64,000 bases of DNA from Methanobacterium sp. (lineage in GTDB: Archaea; Methanobacteriota; Methanobacteria; Methanobacteriales; Methanobacteriaceae): assembly GCA_019084405.1 (NCBI GenBank), contig JAHRFX010000089.1, positions 62,001-126,000 on the forward strand. The letters run 5' to 3'. Of this stretch, positions 8,734 through 17,917 are shown in pieces. A program made the position numbers and the translations under genes. The notes below the pieces were generated by a model. The model was not told the origin of the DNA, ran no database searches, and saw only the letters and a list, made by a program, of their open reading frames with translations. Positions within the stretch are counted from its first letter, which is position 1. The number at the start of each line of letters is the position of its first letter.

Positions 8734-8997
8734 ATGAAATTTATAGTTAGAGCTCACCATATATTGAGTCTGGGTGGTTACATTGTTGAACTGGAATTTC
8801 CCTACCGCAATATAATTGTGGTCAATCCCACCCCCGAACCAATTAAAATTGAAATCCCTGTTTTTGATGAGGAATGGATTGAAGAACATCGTAATCTGGG
8901 CCTTCAAATAATTCCAGTAAAAGAGGAGGATAATTATCTGGCCATGTGGCGTAAAGAAAAGGCTAAATTAGAAAAAATAAAAGCAGAATCTGCTTAA
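8734..8997 (+). CDS. ehbP: Energy-converting hydrogenase B subunit P
   Basis: An 87-residue soluble protein without membrane segments or cysteines. It has an N-terminal beta-rich part (SLGGYIVELEFPYRN) and a charged C-terminal helix rich in lysine and glutamate. AAGGTGATTAAATG gives a strong start. The position after ehbO identifies it; its biochemical role is unknown. Confidence 0.78.
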   Translation: MKFIVRAHHILSLGGYIVELEFPYRNIIVVNPTPEPIKIEIPVFDEEWIEEHRNLGLQIIPVKEEDNYLAMWRKEKAKLEKIKAESA

Positions 8998-9147
8998 GCC
9001 TCATTTATTTTATTAATTTTTCTTAAATCTAAATTTCATAAGACTAATCTTTTTTAACCCGGATAAGACTAATTGAATATTCATTTTTCTATAATATTAA
9101 TATTGAGAAGTTACCATAGTATTTTATATTGCAGGGATGTGAGTTAA

Positions 9148-9804
9148 ATGAAAAAATTTGCCATTACCATCAAATCCATTAATAAACCCGGAGTTTTAAG
9201 AGATATAACTGACATGATGGCTAACTGTGGCATTAATATTAGTTACACCCATCTTTTTGTGGAAAAAGATTATTCTGGATCTATTTATCTGGAACTGGAA
9301 GATGTGGATAATATTGATGAATTGATATATGCCATTAAAAATTCACCTGCAGTACTTGGAGTGAAAGTTCATAGATCCCTGGATGAAATATATGGAAAAA
9401 GGATTATTATAATTGGTGGTGGGGCTCAGGTAGCGCATGTTGCTATGGGGGCCATAAGTGAGGCTGATCGCCATAATATACGGGGGGAACGAATAAGTAT
9501 TGATACCATACCTCTCGTGGGGGAAATGGAACTGGCAGAAGCGGTTTCTGCTGTGGGCAGACTCCCTAGAGTAGGGGCCTTAGTACTGGCTGGGTCTCTG
9601 ATGGGGGGGAAAATAACCGAAGAAGTGGAAAAGATAAGAAAAAAACATTCGGTAGTAATAATTAGTTTATCTATGCCTGGCAGCGTTACTAAAATGGCAG
9701 ATCTGGTGGTTACTGATCCTATTCAAGCAGGAGTAATGGCAGTTATGGCTATAGCTGATACTGCTATTTTTGATATAAAAAAAGTAGGGAAAAAAAAGTT
9801 TTAA
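9148..9804 (+). CDS. ehbQ: ACT-domain protein at the end of the ehb operon (EhbQ, DUF5612-like)
   Basis: A 218-residue soluble protein. Residues 1-75 form an ACT-type regulatory domain (INKPGVLRDITDMMANCGIN). The rest is an alpha/beta domain that begins with a GKRIIIIGGGAQVA nucleotide-binding-like glycine motif and contains VTDPIQAGVMAVM. It lies 150 bases after ehbP, so it could have its own promoter. ACT domains bind small ligands, often amino acids, so this may be a regulator rather than a structural subunit. I am fairly sure of the family and less sure that it belongs to the purified complex. Confidence 0.75.
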   Translation: MKKFAITIKSINKPGVLRDITDMMANCGINISYTHLFVEKDYSGSIYLELEDVDNIDELIYAIKNSPAVLGVKVHRSLDEIYGKRIIIIGGGAQVAHVAMGAISEADRHNIRGERISIDTIPLVGEMELAEAVSAVGRLPRVGALVLAGSLMGGKITEEVEKIRKKHSVVIISLSMPGSVTKMADLVVTDPIQAGVMAVMAIADTAIFDIKKVGKKKF

Positions 9805-9818
9805 AATTTATATATAAT

Positions 9819-10094
9819 CTAACTCATTTCAATGGCTCTTATTATTCTGCTAGCGGCATTCAATACTTCAGGGTCTTTAACATCTCCGCTTTCTCTGATT
9901 CTCAATGCTAATTGCAGTACTTTAGATACATCAGCTGGTTTAAGGTTTTCTGCCATTTCCAGGTACGTTTGCGGACCTTCTTCTTCAACTTGCACTTCTT
10001 TTTTGGCCATCATTTCCAGCATTACTCTGCAAGCACCCATCACACTTGCATCTTCCATCCCTTCACATTTTTTTAAGAGTTCTTCTTGGCTCAT
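9819..10094 (-). CDS. Conserved-looking small helical protein of unknown function
   Basis: A 91-residue acidic protein, probably all helical, starting MSQEELLKKCEG. It has two cysteines (C9, C22) and no recognisable motif. GGTGATAAAATG provides a convincing start, and the gene converges on ehbQ with only 14 bases between stops. I recognise no characterised family. The gene is probably transcribed alone. Confidence 0.6.
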   Translation of the reverse strand: MSQEELLKKCEGMEDASVMGACRVMLEMMAKKEVQVEEEGPQTYLEMAENLKPADVSKVLQLALRIRESGDVKDPEVLNAASRIIRAIEMS

Positions 10095-10232
10095 TTTATC
10101 ACCGATTATATTAATTATATTTTATCATTCTTAGAATTTATATTTTGGTATATTATGCCCTTAATTAAAAGGATTTATCCTAACATTTTGTACTTCAAAC
10201 GTTTTTCTTGGACTATTTGCTATCATTTTGAC

Positions 10233-11072
10233 TTAATTTATGGATAATAAACCACTGTATTCGCATATATTACTGTATTCACATGATTCACATTTTTTGG
10301 GGTTTATTACAATTTCTGGATCTTCATTTCCATATATAATGTCTCTTATTTCATCCATCACCCGAAAAAACCCTTCTCTAATTTCAGAATCTATTATTAC
10401 AGGTCTTTTCTCACCTAAAGTAACATATTCTACGAAACCAACATTTACATCAGTTTCAAATTCCCTTTCAGTTAAAAGAGCATAAGCAACCACTTCCAAA
10501 GCATCAGAATCCCATACTCCTCTTAAAGGCGGATTACCATATTTTATTTTCACCGGGAAATAGTTACCATCCATAATTTCTATTTTATCTACTTTTCCCA
10601 CCAGATCCAGGTAGCTATCATATATTAAATAACTATTCAAGGAGGGAGGAAACATCATTTCAATTAACTCACGCCCGGATTTTCGGGTGGTGTTCATAAT
10701 TTTAATTATTTTAAGTGCTAAAATTTCTATTTCTATTTTTATTCCAAAAGCCCATTCCTTTTCTAATTTTTCTCCGGTATGCAAATCAAACGATTGAATG
10801 ATGTTTTCTGAAGCATTTTTAATTAATGAAGGAATTCCATTTAATAAAATTTCTATTACATCTTCTTTGACCATACCCCTTTCCACCGACCACATATTCA
10901 TTCTTATCATATCCAAAAAATCATGATGCAAGCGCTTTGATATAGCAACTATTGATCTGGACTTGAGATGTGTTTTAGAATCAGCTACCTTTATTTCATC
11001 ATGTATATGGTTTAATAATAGTTTATAGGGACAGAATAGAAATTGCGATATACAATATACTCTGATGGTCAT
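10233..11072 (-). CDS. Cas4-like / DUF83 RecB-fold protein with altered active site
   Basis: A 279-residue protein with the Cas4 layout: an N-terminal cysteine in FLFCPYKLLL, a core segment LVGKVDKIEI carrying the motif aspartate, FPVKIKYGNPP, WDSDALEVVAYALL, and a C-terminal CESCEYSNIC triplet. The four cysteines would bind an Fe-S cluster. The catalytic E-x-K motif reads K-I-K here and the QxxxY motif reads ExxxY, so nuclease activity is doubtful. AGGTGATTAAATG marks the start. No CRISPR array or cas gene is nearby, so this is a stand-alone relative. Confidence 0.75.
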   Translation of the reverse strand: MTIRVYCISQFLFCPYKLLLNHIHDEIKVADSKTHLKSRSIVAISKRLHHDFLDMIRMNMWSVERGMVKEDVIEILLNGIPSLIKNASENIIQSFDLHTGEKLEKEWAFGIKIEIEILALKIIKIMNTTRKSGRELIEMMFPPSLNSYLIYDSYLDLVGKVDKIEIMDGNYFPVKIKYGNPPLRGVWDSDALEVVAYALLTEREFETDVNVGFVEYVTLGEKRPVIIDSEIREGFFRVMDEIRDIIYGNEDPEIVINPKKCESCEYSNICEYSGLLSIN

Positions 11073-11143
11073 TTAATCACCTCTTTCATATTAAATACTA
11101 AATTGTTATTACCAAGTTTTTTAAAAAAATAATATATATGGGA

Positions 11144-12436
11144 TTATTCTTCTAAAATCCGGATAAACATACTTTTTTCTTTTATGTCTTTTAATTCATC
11201 TATTTTCTTTAAAGCACCGGTTAAATCATTTTCTGATGCTTTATGGGTCACTATAAAAATAGGTACTGCGGGGTTATCATCCACCTGTTTCTGGCTTACA
11301 GATTCAATACTTATATTAAAATCGCTTAGAATACCTGATATGGAGTGCAGTACTCCGGGATGATCCAGGGCCCTTAATCTAATATAGTATTTGGATTTAA
11401 CATTTTCCATACTTTTTAAAGAGGTCGGATTTTCTTTTAATGGCCCGAAGGGTATTTCTTTTTGAGGGTTGTTAATAATGTCCAGGCAATCTCCAATTAC
11501 AGCACTGGCCGTGGGCATACTCCCTGCGCCCTGGCCATACATCATCACCGGACCTACGGCGTCACCTTCAATATAAACTCCATTATAAACTCCATTTACT
11601 GAGGCTAAAAGGTGTTCTTGAGGAATTAAAGTGGGATGGACCCTTACTTCCAGCTGATTATCCACTTTCCGGGAGATACCCAGTAGTTTTATAACATATC
11701 CCATTTCTTCTAGATTAAAATTGATATCTTCCGGTGTTATTTTACTAATGCCCTCTACATGGAACTTTTCTTCTGGTATATATTCTCCAAATCCTAATAT
11801 GGTCAGCAGAATTAATTTTTGAGCAGTATCATGCCCTTCCACATCAAAAGTCGGGTCTTGTTCAGCATATCCTTTTTTTTGGGCTTCATTTAATACTAAA
11901 TGAAAATTTAATCCTTCCTGAGTCATTTTAGTTAGTATATAATTAGCTGTACCATTTATTATTCCATAAATGGACTGGATATGATTGGCGGCCAGGCTCT
12001 CATTTAATGGTTGCAAAAGGGGTATTCCTCCACCAACACTTGCTTCGAATGATATTTTAACCTGATTTTCCTCTGCAGCAGATATAATTTCGTCCCAGTG
12101 TTTAGCTAAAAGGGCTTTATTAGCTGTAACCACATGTTTACCTTTGTTAAGGGCCTTTAAAATGAAATTGAGGGCAGGCGAATAGCCTCCAATAAGTTCA
12201 ATAACGATATCTATCTCTTCATCTTCCAGTATGTCGTCGACATTGGTTGATAGTTTTTCGGGCTCCACATCTACTCCCCGGGGAGTGGTAATATCCAGGT
12301 CAACTATCCTCTTTAAATTAATTTTTTTTCCAGATTTTTTCTCAATTAAATCCATATTCTGGTTAAGTATGGTAACCACACCGGTACCAATAGTTCCAAA
12401 GCCTATAAGACCAATATTAACTGTATCATTCTTCAT
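11144..12436 (-). CDS. hom: Homoserine dehydrogenase with C-terminal ACT domain
   Basis: A 430-residue protein. Residues 5-20 give the NAD(P) motif GLIGFGTIGTG; TANKALLAKHW and the EASVGGGIPLLQPL catalytic-domain signature follow; the last 75 residues form an ACT domain (ALDHPGVLHSISGILSDF). It reduces aspartate semialdehyde to homoserine in threonine and methionine synthesis; the ACT domain is the expected site of amino-acid feedback. GAGGAGATTTTATG sets the start. It lies downstream of the nucleotidyltransferase gene on the same strand, 132 bases away. Confidence 0.95.
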   Translation of the reverse strand: MKNDTVNIGLIGFGTIGTGVVTILNQNMDLIEKKSGKKINLKRIVDLDITTPRGVDVEPEKLSTNVDDILEDEEIDIVIELIGGYSPALNFILKALNKGKHVVTANKALLAKHWDEIISAAEENQVKISFEASVGGGIPLLQPLNESLAANHIQSIYGIINGTANYILTKMTQEGLNFHLVLNEAQKKGYAEQDPTFDVEGHDTAQKLILLTILGFGEYIPEEKFHVEGISKITPEDINFNLEEMGYVIKLLGISRKVDNQLEVRVHPTLIPQEHLLASVNGVYNGVYIEGDAVGPVMMYGQGAGSMPTASAVIGDCLDIINNPQKEIPFGPLKENPTSLKSMENVKSKYYIRLRALDHPGVLHSISGILSDFNISIESVSQKQVDDNPAVPIFIVTHKASENDLTGALKKIDELKDIKEKSMFIRILEE

Positions 12437-12568
12437 AAAATCTCCTCATGTGTTAATTTGATAATATCTATAAATTGATTATTAAAAATAATATAATAAA
12501 GTATTATTTAAATAATTATCTATTTATTACTTAAAAAATTAATTATTTAAAAGACCTCCAAAATACAC

Positions 12569-13588
12569 TTAATCTATCTTTAAATCCTTTAGTTTTATAA
12601 ATTCATCTAAAGATTCTCTGGTAGTACCAACCACAACTCTATAACTATTTTTAGAATTTATAACACGTTCTAATTTACCTTTAACTATTATTCTTTCCTC
12701 TTCCTCTGCCTGACCGGCATAGGTGTGGGTAAAAGAAGCAATTTTATTAACTGAAACTGGGGGGCCTTCAATTATCTTGACATCAGTTACTTCATATACT
12801 GCAGGGTTATCAAATGCTGCCAGAGCGCTTTTTACAGTAGCTTCCAGGGTAACATGACCGTGGTTTTCATAACGTGTTTCTCCCCATGAGCCTACTATTT
12901 CATCCCAATTTCTTGTGGCTAGAATATCAAATAAAGTGCCATCTATGATTCCCCTATTATTTTTACGTTTTTCATACCAGCAAAACTCTTCAAAAGATAG
13001 TGTTGAATCTTTAATTCGTTTTTCAAATATTTTTTTCCAGTAATCATCACCAATACTCTGGAAAACATCCTGGTCCTTCATCTCATTGAAGGTACCCCGG
13101 GCACGGCGGTGATTTTCCAGCCCATAAATCACAAAATCGATATCCGAACTTTCAATATTATAAAGCCCGGGTAAGATGGAACCAGAAATTCCCATATTTT
13201 TATAAGGGATATTTGCTTTTTCATGGAAGGCTTTTCCAACTTTCACCACCTTTTTTAATAATGAAATGGACCAATCCTCTTTCATTATTTCTTTTAAGCG
13301 GTTATTAGGGGTTAATATTTCTTTTACCCGATCTAAAGGAACCCCCATCATAAGTGTCTGGTTATTTTCACATTCAAAGAGATAATCTGGATAATTTTTC
13401 TGTAGATAATTATAAGCTTGAACTGAATCTACTTTGGTATATTTCTTACCATTTTTTAAGCGCTCACCATTTTTGTGGGGGATATAACGCAGGAAGGAAA
13501 GTATCCTATCTTCAGGGTGCAGATAGGAAGTGGTGGCAAAGTAAAGATCATCAGTAGTGTATATGAAATCTCGAGGTCGGGCTTTCAT
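12569..13588 (-). CDS. Predicted nucleotidyltransferase of the DNA polymerase beta superfamily
   Basis: A 339-residue protein. The central segment GISGSILPGLYNIESSDIDF fits the GS-x(n)-DxD nucleotidyltransferase motif, followed by VIYG. The last 75 residues look like a separate beta-rich domain (VNKIASFTHTYAGQAEEEER) with OB-like character. The substrate is unknown; the closest description I can give is an archaeal predicted nucleotidyltransferase (COG2413-like). Start taken at ATG 13588; further in-frame upstream sequence would overlap the divergent PPC gene. Confidence 0.7.
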   Translation of the reverse strand: MKARPRDFIYTTDDLYFATTSYLHPEDRILSFLRYIPHKNGERLKNGKKYTKVDSVQAYNYLQKNYPDYLFECENNQTLMMGVPLDRVKEILTPNNRLKEIMKEDWSISLLKKVVKVGKAFHEKANIPYKNMGISGSILPGLYNIESSDIDFVIYGLENHRRARGTFNEMKDQDVFQSIGDDYWKKIFEKRIKDSTLSFEEFCWYEKRKNNRGIIDGTLFDILATRNWDEIVGSWGETRYENHGHVTLEATVKSALAAFDNPAVYEVTDVKIIEGPPVSVNKIASFTHTYAGQAEEEERIIVKGKLERVINSKNSYRVVVGTTRESLDEFIKLKDLKID

Positions 13589-13631
13589 AATTATTAAATG
13601 TAAAAAGACCCTATTAAATATAATAGTTAAC

Positions 13632-14012
13632 ATGTTAGTATTCAGAATCACTCCCTGCAAAGATCTCAAAAATGAAATAGAGTCTATCCAGAAAGAGAGC
13701 CAATTGAAAGCAGGCATAATTATTGGTGCAGTAGGTAGCCTGCAAAAAGCAGTTTTAAGATTGGCTGATGAAAAAATCATTGACATTGAAGGGCCTCTGG
13801 AAATAATATGTGCTAATGGGACAGTTTCTCCTGATGGCATACACTTACATCTGGCAGTGGCGGATAAAACTGGAAAAATGACAGGGGGGCATTTAAAAGA
13901 AGGGTCCGTGATAAATACTACTGTTGAATTGTCTATTCTGGAGTATGAAGGATCTTTTAAGAGAATTATGGATCCTGAAACTGGTTTTAAAGAACTGGTA
14001 ATTTTCGATTAG
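13632..14012 (+). CDS. PPC/DUF296 domain protein
   Basis: A 126-residue protein that is a single PPC (DUF296, COG1661) domain: AGIIIGAVGSLQKAVLRLAD, a GIHLHLAVAD core strand with histidines, and GGHLKEGSVINTTVELSI at the end. In archaea these form trimers and have been proposed to bind DNA or a ligand near the conserved histidines; the role is not settled. It is divergent from the nucleotidyltransferase with 43 bases between starts. ATG 13632 is chosen because the domain begins right there; upstream extension overlaps the other gene. Confidence 0.82.
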   Translation: MLVFRITPCKDLKNEIESIQKESQLKAGIIIGAVGSLQKAVLRLADEKIIDIEGPLEIICANGTVSPDGIHLHLAVADKTGKMTGGHLKEGSVINTTVELSILEYEGSFKRIMDPETGFKELVIFD

Positions 14013-14109
14013 CCCACTTAAAATCATATTTCCGCGGCATAAAACACCTTTATGGCTCAGATGCATTTTTCAGGGCTTAAATCATGTAAATAAACAATGG
14101 TGATTAAGC

Positions 14110-14688
14110 ATGAAAATGGTTCATAAACATTTAAATGAGAACTTAAATTATGATGGAATTCCTATAGAACCGGCATGGGCCTTAAAAGAATATGGGGTTA
14201 AAGGGTCCAGTATAATAACCTGGATTGGGCCCATGTTTATTAAAAAGGATAAAATAATTGATTATGAAGATGTTGGTTTGGAAATCAAATCTGATGCAAT
14301 GGCTCATTTTATAGTGGAACACTTTGATTGCCAGCCAGCAGATTTAAGAATGGCTTATCATCGCCAGAGGATGCTGGTAATGATTTTAAAAGATGAATTA
14401 AGTAATTGGAATATTCATTGTACCAGAAATGGAGACGACCTGTATATAAATTCTGCTAAATTGTCGGTTTCCATTGCCACTGTTACCTCCAGCAGCATGA
14501 AAATTCATCTGGGCATTAATGTGAAAAACCAGGGAACTCCGCATGATGTTGAAACCAGCGGCCTTATGGAAAATAATCCGGATATGGACATGAAAAGTGT
14601 TATTAAACTAATTGAAGACACTTCAAAAAGATATATGGATGAAATTAATTTAATTGAAGAAGATATAGCTAAAACAAGAATTTTTTAA
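14110..14688 (+). CDS. DUF366 family protein
   Basis: A 192-residue protein matching what I recall of DUF366 (COG2029): an N-terminal IEPAWALKEYGVKGSSII segment, a central HFIVEHFDCQPADLRMAYHR region with conserved His, Cys and Arg, and TSSSMKIHLGIN. The function is unknown. The GGTGATTAAGCATG start is clear. It stands 97 bases after the PPC gene and 274 bases before queD. Confidence 0.7.
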   Translation: MKMVHKHLNENLNYDGIPIEPAWALKEYGVKGSSIITWIGPMFIKKDKIIDYEDVGLEIKSDAMAHFIVEHFDCQPADLRMAYHRQRMLVMILKDELSNWNIHCTRNGDDLYINSAKLSVSIATVTSSSMKIHLGINVKNQGTPHDVETSGLMENNPDMDMKSVIKLIEDTSKRYMDEINLIEEDIAKTRIF

Positions 14689-14962
14689 CTTTAATTAACA
14701 ATTATATTATTTACTATCCGTGGAGTGAAGACTATATTTTTATGGACTTTTAATTGATTATGTATTCACCAATTTAGCTTCAGGTTCTAAAAATCAGGTT
14801 ACATGTCAAGATTTATATTGGGGTATAAATTATAATAGCAGTGCCTACATAACCTTACTTATAATGAGACCTAGTGGCAATTTAGACAAAATATTTTTTG
14901 AAGATTATTTACAATTTATATCAATGGGATAAACAAGAATTTAATTTAATACAGGTAAAAAT

Positions 14963-15445
14963 ATGAAAATTATTATTAATGGCATTCATGCTAACTTAAG
15001 GTTCTCTGCAGCGCATATGATTCCTGAACACGAATCATGTGGATGTATTCATGGACACTCCTATCATGTGGATGTTCAGTTGGAGGGCCAGCGATCAGGT
15101 AAATTTGGATTTGTGGTTGATTTTAAAGAAGTAAAAAATATTGTACGGACCATATGTAAAAAACTGGATCATAAGGTATTAATTCCCTTAGAAAGTTCAT
15201 TGATCGAATTTAAGTCCTTAAAAAACTCGGTAGAATTCAGTATTGATGGCAAGGAATATAAATTACCTCTTCAAGACTGTGTACTCCTGCCTTTACCATC
15301 CACTTCTGCAGAGGATTTATCCATATATTTTGTGGATAAACTCTGGGAAGAGCTAGAAAAAAAGGGAGCTGGTGTTTCGGTGGTTCAGATTTGTGTTAAT
15401 GAAGGCATAGGGCAGGGTGCTTTTTATAGTCGGGACCGGAACTAA
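14963..15445 (+). CDS. queD: 6-pyruvoyltetrahydropterin synthase family, QueD-like carboxytetrahydropterin synthase
   Basis: A 160-residue protein with the family zinc site: H18 in FSAAH, and H30 and H32 in CGCIHGH; C26 is in the catalytic CxxxHGH position. QueD makes 6-carboxytetrahydropterin from dihydroneopterin triphosphate, the first dedicated step toward 7-deazaguanines (preQ0, then archaeosine in archaeal tRNA). The next gene is queE, which supports this role over a biopterin one. CAGGTAAAAATATG is the start region. Confidence 0.87.
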   Translation: MKIIINGIHANLRFSAAHMIPEHESCGCIHGHSYHVDVQLEGQRSGKFGFVVDFKEVKNIVRTICKKLDHKVLIPLESSLIEFKSLKNSVEFSIDGKEYKLPLQDCVLLPLPSTSAEDLSIYFVDKLWEELEKKGAGVSVVQICVNEGIGQGAFYSRDRN

Positions 15446-15530
15446 AGCAGAAATTAACATAAATACAATAAAAATTTCTAAAGATAAAAATATTTCAAAC
15501 AAATAATTAATTTATAAATCAGGTATTCAT

Positions 15531-16232
15531 ATGAAAGCACCTATCATGGAAGTTTTTTCAAGTATTCAAGGGGAAGGAAAGCTTATTGGCCGCAGACAAA
15601 TTTTTATTCGTTTTGCAGGATGCAACCTTGATTGTATCTACTGTGATACTCCTGAAAGTAAAAATGCAGATGATGGAGATGAAATTTCAGTTGAAGAACT
15701 CTCAAAAACTGTACATAATTTGTTGACCCCGGATTTTCATTCCATTTCATTCACTGGGGGAGAACCATCACTTCAAGCAGATTTTATCAAACTTTTTTTA
15801 GAACGAAATGATTTTAAATCTATGCTGGAAACTAATGGGTCTTTGCCCTCTCAGATTAAGAAAATTGCGGGATTAATGGACTATGCTTCGGTGGATATAA
15901 AACTGCCAGAACATTTTGCCATTGAAGATAAGGGTGATTTGTGGGAAAAGGAAGTGGATTCCCTAAACATATTAATAGAAAAAGGGGCAAATAGTTATTG
16001 TAAAGTTGTAGTGCTTCCCACTACCAAAGTGGACACAGTGGAACTTATGGCCCAACATATCAAAAAAGAACTTGCCCGCCCTTCAAAAGTTTCTCTGGTA
16101 ATTCAGCCTGCAAGTCCCGTGGATTATTGGGTTAAGCACACTCCTGAACTCTTTAAAATGTCTGAAAAAGCAGGAAAACACATGGATGTTTTAACCATCC
16201 CTCAGATACATAAACTTCTAAAGGTCAGATAG
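15531..16232 (+). CDS. queE: 7-carboxy-7-deazaguanine synthase (radical SAM)
   Basis: A 233-residue radical SAM protein. FSSIQGEGKLIGRRQIFIRF is the QueE N-terminal signature and C31, C35, C38 (CNLDCIYC) bind the cluster; SFTGGEPSLQ is the SAM-binding GGE motif. It converts carboxytetrahydropterin into 7-carboxy-7-deazaguanine. With queD it forms the archaeosine precursor pathway; queC is not in this window. A CBS gene follows after ten bases and shares its operon. Confidence 0.93.
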   Translation: MKAPIMEVFSSIQGEGKLIGRRQIFIRFAGCNLDCIYCDTPESKNADDGDEISVEELSKTVHNLLTPDFHSISFTGGEPSLQADFIKLFLERNDFKSMLETNGSLPSQIKKIAGLMDYASVDIKLPEHFAIEDKGDLWEKEVDSLNILIEKGANSYCKVVVLPTTKVDTVELMAQHIKKELARPSKVSLVIQPASPVDYWVKHTPELFKMSEKAGKHMDVLTIPQIHKLLKVR

Positions 16233-16242
16233 GAGGTTTTAG

Positions 16243-16806
16243 ATGGAAATGGAAACTAAAGTGACAGTACACGACGCCATGACTTCAAATGTTGTAACCG
16301 TAGACCATAAGCTCAGTATTGCAGATGCAGCACTATTGATGACCAGAATGAAAGTAGGTAGTCTCATAGTTAAGACTAATACGGGACCAGAAGGAGTTAT
16401 AACTGAAAGTGACATTATAAGGAAGGTTGTTTCAAAAAATATCATGGCCAGTGATATTACTATTGGCCAGGTTATGACTAAAAATCTTATAAACATAGAT
16501 CCTGGAAGTGAATTAAACGAAGCAGCTCGTTTAATGGCTAAAAATAACATCAGGAGATTACCTGTTGTTAAAGATGGCTCATTGGTGGGAATATTGACTT
16601 CTACTGATGTTATGGCTGTTTCCCCTGAACTAACTGAAATACTGGTGGTTAATGCACGTATTGAGGAAAATCAGGCGGGCTTCCCCACTAATGAAAGACC
16701 ATTTCCAGGGGCATGTGAACTCTGTGGAAATTTCATGGAGTATCTGGATGAAATTGATGGTAAATTTGTGTGTGAGGAATGTAAAGAAGATTTAGAGGGT
16801 GATTAA
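16243..16806 (+). CDS. CBS-pair protein with C-terminal zinc ribbon
   Basis: A 187-residue protein. Two CBS domains cover residues 8-130 (VHDAMTSNVVTVD and IGQVMTKNLINIDPG, then GILTSTDVMA). A zinc ribbon follows with C158, C161, C177 and C180. CBS pairs usually bind adenine nucleotides or SAM. TAGGAGG precedes the ATG. It is the first of five consecutive CBS genes and is joined to queE by a short spacer and to the next gene by a near-overlap. The target is unknown. Confidence 0.85.
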   Translation: MEMETKVTVHDAMTSNVVTVDHKLSIADAALLMTRMKVGSLIVKTNTGPEGVITESDIIRKVVSKNIMASDITIGQVMTKNLINIDPGSELNEAARLMAKNNIRRLPVVKDGSLVGILTSTDVMAVSPELTEILVVNARIEENQAGFPTNERPFPGACELCGNFMEYLDEIDGKFVCEECKEDLEGD

Positions 16807-16807
16807 T

Positions 16808-17620
16808 TTGAATGTGGAAGATATAATGACCTCTAATCCGGTCAGTGTTTCTTTAGATACCAGTGCCACCCGGGTAAGATCTATTCTCCGGGATGAGGAC
16901 TTCCGTTGCATTCCAGTGGTTAATGGGAATCATTTAGAAGGTTTAATTACTAGGGGCGATATGCTAAATATCTCTGCAACCAAATCCAATATAGAAGCCC
17001 GGGGCATTATGAAAAAGCCAAAGGTTATTTTAACACCTGAAATGGATATTTTTAAAGCTGCCCATAACATTTTATCTGCAGTAGAAATACAGGCTCCTGT
17101 GGTGGAGTCAAATAATAACTTGAGTTTAGTGGGAATTGTTAGTGTGGTTGATATTCTGCGCGGATTCAAAGAAGAAGGTGCAGAACCCCATAAAAAAACT
17201 TTGGGGGACATTAAAACCAAAAATGTAGTATCTTGTGACTACCAGGATTTGATTTCCAAGGTATGGAATAAAATGGATGAATCTGGTTATTCTGGATTGC
17301 CTGTTTTAAAAAATGGCAAATTAATTGGAATTATAACCTGGAAAGATCTAATTAAAGCTCGCCATATAAGTACAGGAATGGAAACTGAGCATGGAAAGCG
17401 TTCAATCAAGGTGGAGAAAGTTATGAAGACCCCTACCCTGGTGGGCACCGATGATATGCCGGTGGAAGAAGCAGCTAATCTAATGATTGCAAATGATATC
17501 GGACGGTTACCTGTGGTAAAAAACCCAGTATTTGTAAAAAAAGAACCAAACAGGTCTAAAGAGTCTGAATTAGTAGGTATAGTCTCAAGAGAAGACATTT
17601 TGGGGTCTTATATATCTTAA
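16808..17620 (+). CDS. Four-CBS-domain protein
   Basis: A 270-residue protein made of two CBS pairs (about 3-120 and 125-268), starting MNVEDIMTSNPVSV. I choose the TTG at 16808 because GAGGGTGAT lies five bases upstream; the GTG at 16799 would add three residues but falls inside that ribosome site. It is coupled to the preceding CBS gene. Such proteins are probably energy or SAM sensors; no enzymatic domain is attached. Confidence 0.83.
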   Translation: MNVEDIMTSNPVSVSLDTSATRVRSILRDEDFRCIPVVNGNHLEGLITRGDMLNISATKSNIEARGIMKKPKVILTPEMDIFKAAHNILSAVEIQAPVVESNNNLSLVGIVSVVDILRGFKEEGAEPHKKTLGDIKTKNVVSCDYQDLISKVWNKMDESGYSGLPVLKNGKLIGIITWKDLIKARHISTGMETEHGKRSIKVEKVMKTPTLVGTDDMPVEEAANLMIANDIGRLPVVKNPVFVKKEPNRSKESELVGIVSREDILGSYIS

Positions 17621-17745
17621 TTATTTTGGAAAACCGCACAAGAAGGCCAGGAACAAAAAAAAGTATTTTTTACCCTAACCCTGAGCCAGATTCGATGTTT
17701 TCTTATTTTAGAAAAGAGTTTCAACCTTACCTTAGTATGAAAAGC

Positions 17746-17753
17746 TATATAAA
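17746..17753 (+). promoter_or_regulatory. TATA box for the third CBS gene
   Basis: TATATAAA preceded by an A-rich AAAGC that could be a BRE element. Transcription would begin near 17775, giving a leader of about 140 bases before the ATG at 17918. A short hairpin CCCGGATTATTATTCGGG at 17780-17797 lies at the start of that leader. Confidence 0.5.
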
Positions 17754-17917
17754 TGTATTAAACATGAAACCATGATTTTCCCGGATTATTATTCGGGCAT
17801 TTCAGGATATTCAGGTCAAATCAAAGCTATCTTAAAAACTATTATTAAAGCTTTAAATTTGCTATTAACTGTAAAATTTATTCATTTAGTACCATTATCT
17901 CCTATAGAGGTGTATTG

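Noticed and set aside
14689..14962. Possible 7-deazaguanine riboswitch before queD
   Set aside because: The 274 bases are AT-rich and I could not find the hairpin-pseudoknot pattern of a known preQ1 class.
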